A DNA stretch of 64,000 nt from Phycicoccus sp. M110.8. GTDB taxonomy: Bacteria > Actinomycetota > Actinomycetes > Actinomycetales > Dermatophilaceae. The DNA lies in the NCBI RefSeq assembly GCF_032464895.1, contig NZ_JAWDIC010000001.1, positions 2,294,001-2,358,000 on the forward strand, in the 5' to 3' direction. Positions 61,289 to 64,000 of this stretch are shown one piece after another (position 1 is the first letter of the stretch; every line of letters starts with the position of its first letter). The notes under the pieces were generated by a model. The model was not told the origin of the DNA. It saw only the letters and a program-made list of their open reading frames with translations, and searched no databases. The translations under genes and the position numbers were made by a program.

Positions 61289-62485
61289 ATGCCCTCACAG
61301 GTGCGGGTGGTCTGGGACCCCGGGTTCACCGCGTACGACTTCGGTCCGGGGCACCCCATGAACCCCGCGCGCCTCGACCTGACCGCGCGGCTCTGCGACG
61401 CCCTCGGGGTGTTCGACGCCGAGGGCGTCGAGGTCTTCTCGCCGGGGGCGCCCGAGGACGAGCTCCTCCTGACGGTCCACGAGCCCGCCTACGTCGAGGC
61501 GGTCCGCGCCGCGTCCGAGGACCCCCGGGCGGCCGACACCTCGCGCGGCCTGGGGACCGACGACGACCCGGCGTTCCGCGGGATGCACGAGGCGAGCGCG
61601 CGGGTGGTCGAGGGGACGCGCCAGGTGTGCGCCGACGTGTGGGAGGGCAGGGCCGCGCACGGCGTGAACTTCTGCGGCGGGCTGCACCACGCCATGGCAG
61701 GGAACGCCTCGGGGTTCTGCATCTACAACGACATCGCGGTCGGCATCCGCTGGCTGCTCGACCACGGGGCGCAGCGGGTGGCGTACGTCGACGTGGACGT
61801 CCACCACGGCGACGGGGTCCAGAGCGTCTTCTGGGACGACCCGCGCGTGCTGACGATCTCGGTGCACGAGTCCGGCCGGGCGCTGTTTCCCGGCACCGGC
61901 TGGCCGTTCGAGACCGGGGGCGAGGGCGCGGAGGGCTCGGCCGTCAACGTCGCCCTGCCGCCGGGCACCGGTGACTCGGCCTGGTTGCGGGCGCTGCACT
62001 CCACCGCCCTGCCCCTCGTGCGGGCCTTCCGTCCCGACGTGCTCGTCACCCAGCACGGCTGCGACACGCACGTGCAGGACCCGCTCGCCCACATGGCGTT
62101 GTCGGTCGACGCCCAGCGCGGCGCGGCCGACGCCCTGCACCGCCTCGCGCACGAGGTGTGCGGTGGGCGCTGGGTGGCCCTCGGCGGGGGAGGCTACGAG
62201 CTCGTGCACGTGGTGCCGCGCACGTGGACGCACCTCACCGCGATCGCCGCGCACGCGCCCGTGCCGCTCACCGCACCCGTCCCGGAGGACTGGCTGGAGC
62301 ACGTGCGCACGGCATACGGCCGCGAGGGGCCGCGCCGGATGGGTGACCTCGACCCCGCCGAGGGCCCGATCTGGCACCAGCCGTGGGACATGGGCTACAA
62401 CCCGCACAGCGAGGTCGACCGCGCCATCATGGCGACCCGCGAGGCGGTCTTCCCGCTGCACGGCCTCGACCCCTGGTTCGACTGA
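61289..62485 (+). CDS. acuC: AcuC-like histone deacetylase family protein
   Basis: 398 residues. The class I-type deacetylase motifs are present: GPGHPMNPARLDLT, GVNFCGGLHHAMAGNASGFC, the metal site VDVDVHHGDGVQ, ISVHESGRALFPGTG, and QHGCDTHVQDPLAHM with the second aspartate. AcuC-type enzymes deacetylate proteins such as acetyl-CoA synthetase. Two GNAT genes lie close by, an intriguing but unproven link. The last three residues and stop (WFD-stop) are the beginning of a triplicated 81-bp unit. Confidence 0.9.
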   Translation: MPSQVRVVWDPGFTAYDFGPGHPMNPARLDLTARLCDALGVFDAEGVEVFSPGAPEDELLLTVHEPAYVEAVRAASEDPRAADTSRGLGTDDDPAFRGMHEASARVVEGTRQVCADVWEGRAAHGVNFCGGLHHAMAGNASGFCIYNDIAVGIRWLLDHGAQRVAYVDVDVHHGDGVQSVFWDDPRVLTISVHESGRALFPGTGWPFETGGEGAEGSAVNVALPPGTGDSAWLRALHSTALPLVRAFRPDVLVTQHGCDTHVQDPLAHMALSVDAQRGAADALHRLAHEVCGGRWVALGGGGYELVHVVPRTWTHLTAIAAHAPVPLTAPVPEDWLEHVRTAYGREGPRRMGDLDPAEGPIWHQPWDMGYNPHSEVDRAIMATREAVFPLHGLDPWFD

Positions 62486-62726
62486 CGACGACAGTCCGAG
62501 GATCGCAGCGAGCGCCAGCGAGCGAGGACCGGAGGACGGAGGAGTCGGTCGCATTGGTTCGACTGACGACGACAGTCCGAGGATCGCAGCGAGCGCCAGC
62601 GAGCGAGGACCGGAGGACGGAGGAGTCGGTCGCATTGGTTCGACTGACGACGACAGTCCGAGGATCGCAGCGAGCGCCAGCGAGCGAGGACCGGAGGACG
62701 GAGGAGTCGGTCGCATTGGTTCGACT
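62475..62726 (+). repeat. 81-bp perfect tandem repeat, three copies
   Basis: Units start at 62475, 62556 and 62637 and are identical by eye; a 9-base partial fourth starts at 62718. Each begins GGTTCGACTGACGACGAC and is purine-rich towards its end (GCGAGCGAGGACCGGAGGAC). The first copy contains the deacetylase stop codon. The period is a multiple of three, so several frames stay open, but the stop recurs in the gene's own frame and no ribosome site is seen. Confidence 0.95.
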
Positions 62727-62947
62727 AGGCACGGCGTCTGCTGCAGGGGTGGCCGGGGGCGCCGTGGTGTGCGAGTCTCGAAGGAAATCCCGGTCGGGGT
62801 GCGGCGTGTCGGCTGGACTTCGGCAGGGAGTTTCCTGAATGACTTCCCCACTGGTCACATCTGCCCCTACAGTTCACTCTGCACGAGCGTAGAGGTCCGC
62901 CGGAGGGGAAGCCGGCGATGCGAACGTGTGAGAGATCGAGGTGACAC
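62727..62947 (+). promoter_or_regulatory. Non-coding leader and promoter region of the small HTH gene
   Basis: Together with the repeats this forms a gap of about 460 bases without a gene. TACAGT at 62868-62873 is a plausible -10 box; no good -35 is seen. GAGGTGA lies just before the ATG at 62948. Nothing else is recognised. Confidence 0.4.
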
Positions 62948-63148
62948 ATGTCCAACGAGCGACAGCTCGCCGAGGTGCGGTTCCTGACCGTGGCCGAGGT
63001 GGCCTCGATCATGCGCGTGTCGAAGATGACGGTGTACCGCATGGTGCATGCCGGGGAGCTTCCCGCCATCCGCGTGGGCCGGTCCTTCCGGGTTCCGGAG
63101 GACGCCGTGCACAAGTACCTCCGGACGTCGTACGTCGACACCGCGTGA
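62948..63148 (+). CDS. Small MerR/excisionase-type HTH protein
   Basis: 66 residues. The winged HTH reads FLTVAEVASIMRVSKMTVYR then MVHAGELPAIRVGRSFRVPE, as in BldC-like and excisionase-type proteins. It has no effector domain, so it likely acts as a small architectural or regulatory DNA binder. In Mycobacterium the same gene sits between proC and bS22. A hairpin terminator follows. Confidence 0.9.
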   Translation: MSNERQLAEVRFLTVAEVASIMRVSKMTVYRMVHAGELPAIRVGRSFRVPEDAVHKYLRTSYVDTA

Positions 63149-63168
63149 CGATGTGCTGACCGCACGAG

Positions 63169-63210
63169 ACGGGGGCGGGTCGGGCCGGTCGGCCGGGCCC
63201 GCCCCCGTTC
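63169..63210 (+). terminator. Hairpin terminator after the small HTH gene
   Basis: ACGGGGGCGGG (63169-63179) pairs perfectly with CCCGCCCCCGT (63198-63208) and is followed by TTCG. Confidence 0.65.
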
Positions 63211-63228
63211 GTGTGCCGGGCCCCGGGT

Positions 63229-63257
63229 TTGGGCTCCCCGGCCATCGCCGCTAGAGT
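63229..63257 (+). promoter_or_regulatory. Candidate promoter of bS22 gene
   Basis: TTGGGC (63229-63234), a 17-base spacer and TAGAGT (63252-63257). The leader of about 70 bases holds a hairpin, TTGCC-CCGTCC-GGCAA. Confidence 0.4.
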
Positions 63258-63325
63258 GTCGACCACTGTTCGGCGTGGTGCGTTGTTGCCCCGTCCGGCA
63301 ACACGACCACGACCAAGAGGACACC

Positions 63326-63424
63326 ATGGGCTCTGTCATCAAGAAGCGCCGCAAGCGCATGGCGAAGAAGAAGCACCGCAAGCTCCTTCGCAAGACGCGT
63401 CACCAGCGTCGCAACAAGAAGTGA
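63326..63424 (+). CDS. Small ribosomal protein bS22 (AURKAIP1/COX24 domain)
   Basis: 32 residues: MGSVIKKRRKRMAKKKHRKL followed by LRKTRHQRRNKK. More than half are lysine or arginine. This is the tiny actinobacterial small-subunit protein now called bS22, matching the C-terminus of mitochondrial AURKAIP1. AGAGG precedes the ATG. It lies in the conserved HTH-bS22-epimerase order and is easily missed because of its length. Confidence 0.95.
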   Translation: MGSVIKKRRKRMAKKKHRKLLRKTRHQRRNKK

Positions 63425-63429
63425 GAAAC

Positions 63430-63453
63430 GGCCCCCGCCACGGCGGGGGCCTT
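63430..63453 (+). terminator. Rho-independent terminator of bS22 gene
   Basis: GGCCCCCGC pairs with GCGGGGGCC around CACG, followed by TTCTCGTT. Confidence 0.75.
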
Positions 63454-63506
63454 CTCGTTCCCCGGGCTGCGACGGACGTCACCCGGCCGTGTGCCGCCGG
63501 TCTCGG

Positions 63507-63512
63507 TAGGGT
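63507..63512 (+). promoter_or_regulatory. -10 box of leaderless promoter, epimerase gene
   Basis: TAGGGT followed by 7 bases (TTCGTCC) and the GTG at 63520. Confidence 0.6.
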
Positions 63513-63519
63513 TTCGTCC

Positions 63520-64000
63520 GTGGCTGACGTCGTCCTGGTGACCGGGGTCTCCCGCTACCTCGGCGGGCGGTTCGCGCGTGCCCTGACGCAGGACCCGGCC
63601 GTGTCCCGGGTGATCGGCGTGGACGTCATCCCGCCCCCGCACGACATCGGGCGGGCGGAGTTCGTCCGGGCCGACATCCGCAACCCGATGATCGGCAAGA
63701 TCATCGCCCAGGCCGAGGTCGACACGGTCGTGCACATGAACGTCATCGCGACCCCGGTGCACGCCGGTGGGCGGGTCTCCCAGAAGGAGATCAACGTCAT
63801 CGGCACGATGCAGCTGCTGGCCGCCTGCCAGAAGGCGCCGAGCATCAGGCGCCTGGTCGTCAAGTCCTCGGCCGCGGTCTACGGCTCCAGCCCGCGCGAC
63901 CCCGCCATGTTCACCGAGGACATGGGGCCCAAGTCCCTGCCGCGAGCCGGCTTCGGCAAGGACTCCGTCGAGGTCGAGGGGTACGTCCGCGGGTTCTCCC
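63520..64000 (+). CDS. NAD-dependent epimerase/dehydratase, partial
   Basis: The first 160 residues are present; the gene runs off the right edge. The extended SDR fold is seen in VVLVTGVSRYLGGRFARALT (NAD loop), VIGVDVIP, FVRADIRNP and VVKSSAAVYGSS, where the catalytic serine region begins. A galE-like gene follows bS22 in Mycobacterium too. Substrate unknown. Confidence 0.88.
   Translation, partial: MADVVLVTGVSRYLGGRFARALTQDPAVSRVIGVDVIPPPHDIGRAEFVRADIRNPMIGKIIAQAEVDTVVHMNVIATPVHAGGRVSQKEINVIGTMQLLAACQKAPSIRRLVVKSSAAVYGSSPRDPAMFTEDMGPKSLPRAGFGKDSVEVEGYVRGFS

Noticed and set aside
62475-62485. GGTTCGA resembling a tRNA T-loop
   Set aside because: No acceptor or anticodon stem can be formed around it; it encodes the end of the deacetylase.
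62475-62726. A CRISPR array
   Set aside because: Repeats are directly adjacent with no unique spacers, and no cas genes are present.
62383-62838. A frame encoding three copies of a 27-residue repeat
   Set aside because: The 81-bp period keeps several frames open on both strands at once, there is no ribosome site, and the frame overlaps the deacetylase gene out of register. It is an effect of the DNA repeat.

Overview
The window is a chromosomal segment of a very GC-rich actinobacterium. TGA stops dominate, GTG starts are frequent, and genes are packed with ATGA or GTGA overlaps. Gene content and order fit the Micrococcales, and the Intrasporangiaceae seem most likely, but that is inference from memory because no search was possible. 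From memory, the layout follows two blocks also found in Mycobacterium: ppa-dacB-DUF2342-tilS-hpt-ftsH-fol-panCD-lysS-lsr2-clpC-mutY-disA-radA, and ppx-isomerase-proC-HTH-bS22-epimerase. I see no rRNA, tRNA, CRISPR array, insertion sequence or prophage.

Region by region. 1-2.9 kb: an epoxide hydrolase-like gene, a VOC gene and the start of a P-loop kinase (minus strand), divergent from an MFS transporter. 3.1-9.4 kb: a RipA-like NlpC/P60 hydrolase, inorganic pyrophosphatase, a DacB carboxypeptidase, a DUF2342 metalloprotease-like protein, TilS and Hpt. 9.6-16.3 kb: ftsH followed by a folate operon (folE, an MprF-like lysyltransferase, folP, a 21-codon mini-ORF, a fused folB-folK, DUF3180). 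16.4-20.5 kb: an orphan NuoD, a lipoprotein, a P450 and a MidA/NDUFAF7-type methyltransferase. 20.6-27.8 kb: DUF2520, panC, panD, nadB, nadC, lysS, a small membrane protein and lsr2. 27.8-32.7 kb: a FhuF-like protein, then a split NHEJ set (LigD-type polymerase, ATP-dependent ligase, Ku), an NTF2-like protein and a Nei glycosylase. 32.7-37.6 kb: an HtrA-like protease and a MoxR-DUF58-VWA-VWA cluster. 37.8-45 kb: PaaK, an unknown gene flanked by inverted repeats, ClpC, an LCP protein, a short ArgA and an unknown protein. 45-50.4 kb: radA, then disA-mutY-MFS-VOC joined by 4-base overlaps. 50.5-53.5 kb: small accessory genes. 53.6-64 kb: ppx, an isomerase, TetR plus an ABC exporter, proline dehydrogenase, proC, two GNATs, an RCK protein, a histone-deacetylase-like protein, a small HTH protein, bS22 and a truncated epimerase.

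Most of the window is housekeeping: cofactor synthesis (folate, pantothenate, NAD), DNA maintenance (RadA, DisA, MutY, Nei, NHEJ), proteostasis (FtsH, ClpC, HtrA) and cell wall (NlpC/P60, DacB, LCP). The most unusual signals are not genes. (1) The heptamer GTATGCC/GGCATAC occurs about 39 times by eye, against about 6 expected from composition. It is on both strands, and in genes it forces rare codons (TAT, GCA, ATA), so it looks like a HIP1-type iterated motif. (2) At least 17 genes carry a -10-like hexamer 6 or 7 bases before the start codon, which is the signature of leaderless transcription. (3) A perfect 81-bp tandem triplication begins inside the last codons of the deacetylase gene. (4) The unknown gene at 39.2 kb is flanked by inverted 15-bp repeats that continue downstream as a 26-bp tandem array. 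(5) The ftsH Shine-Dalgarno is separated from its ATG by a perfect GC hairpin.
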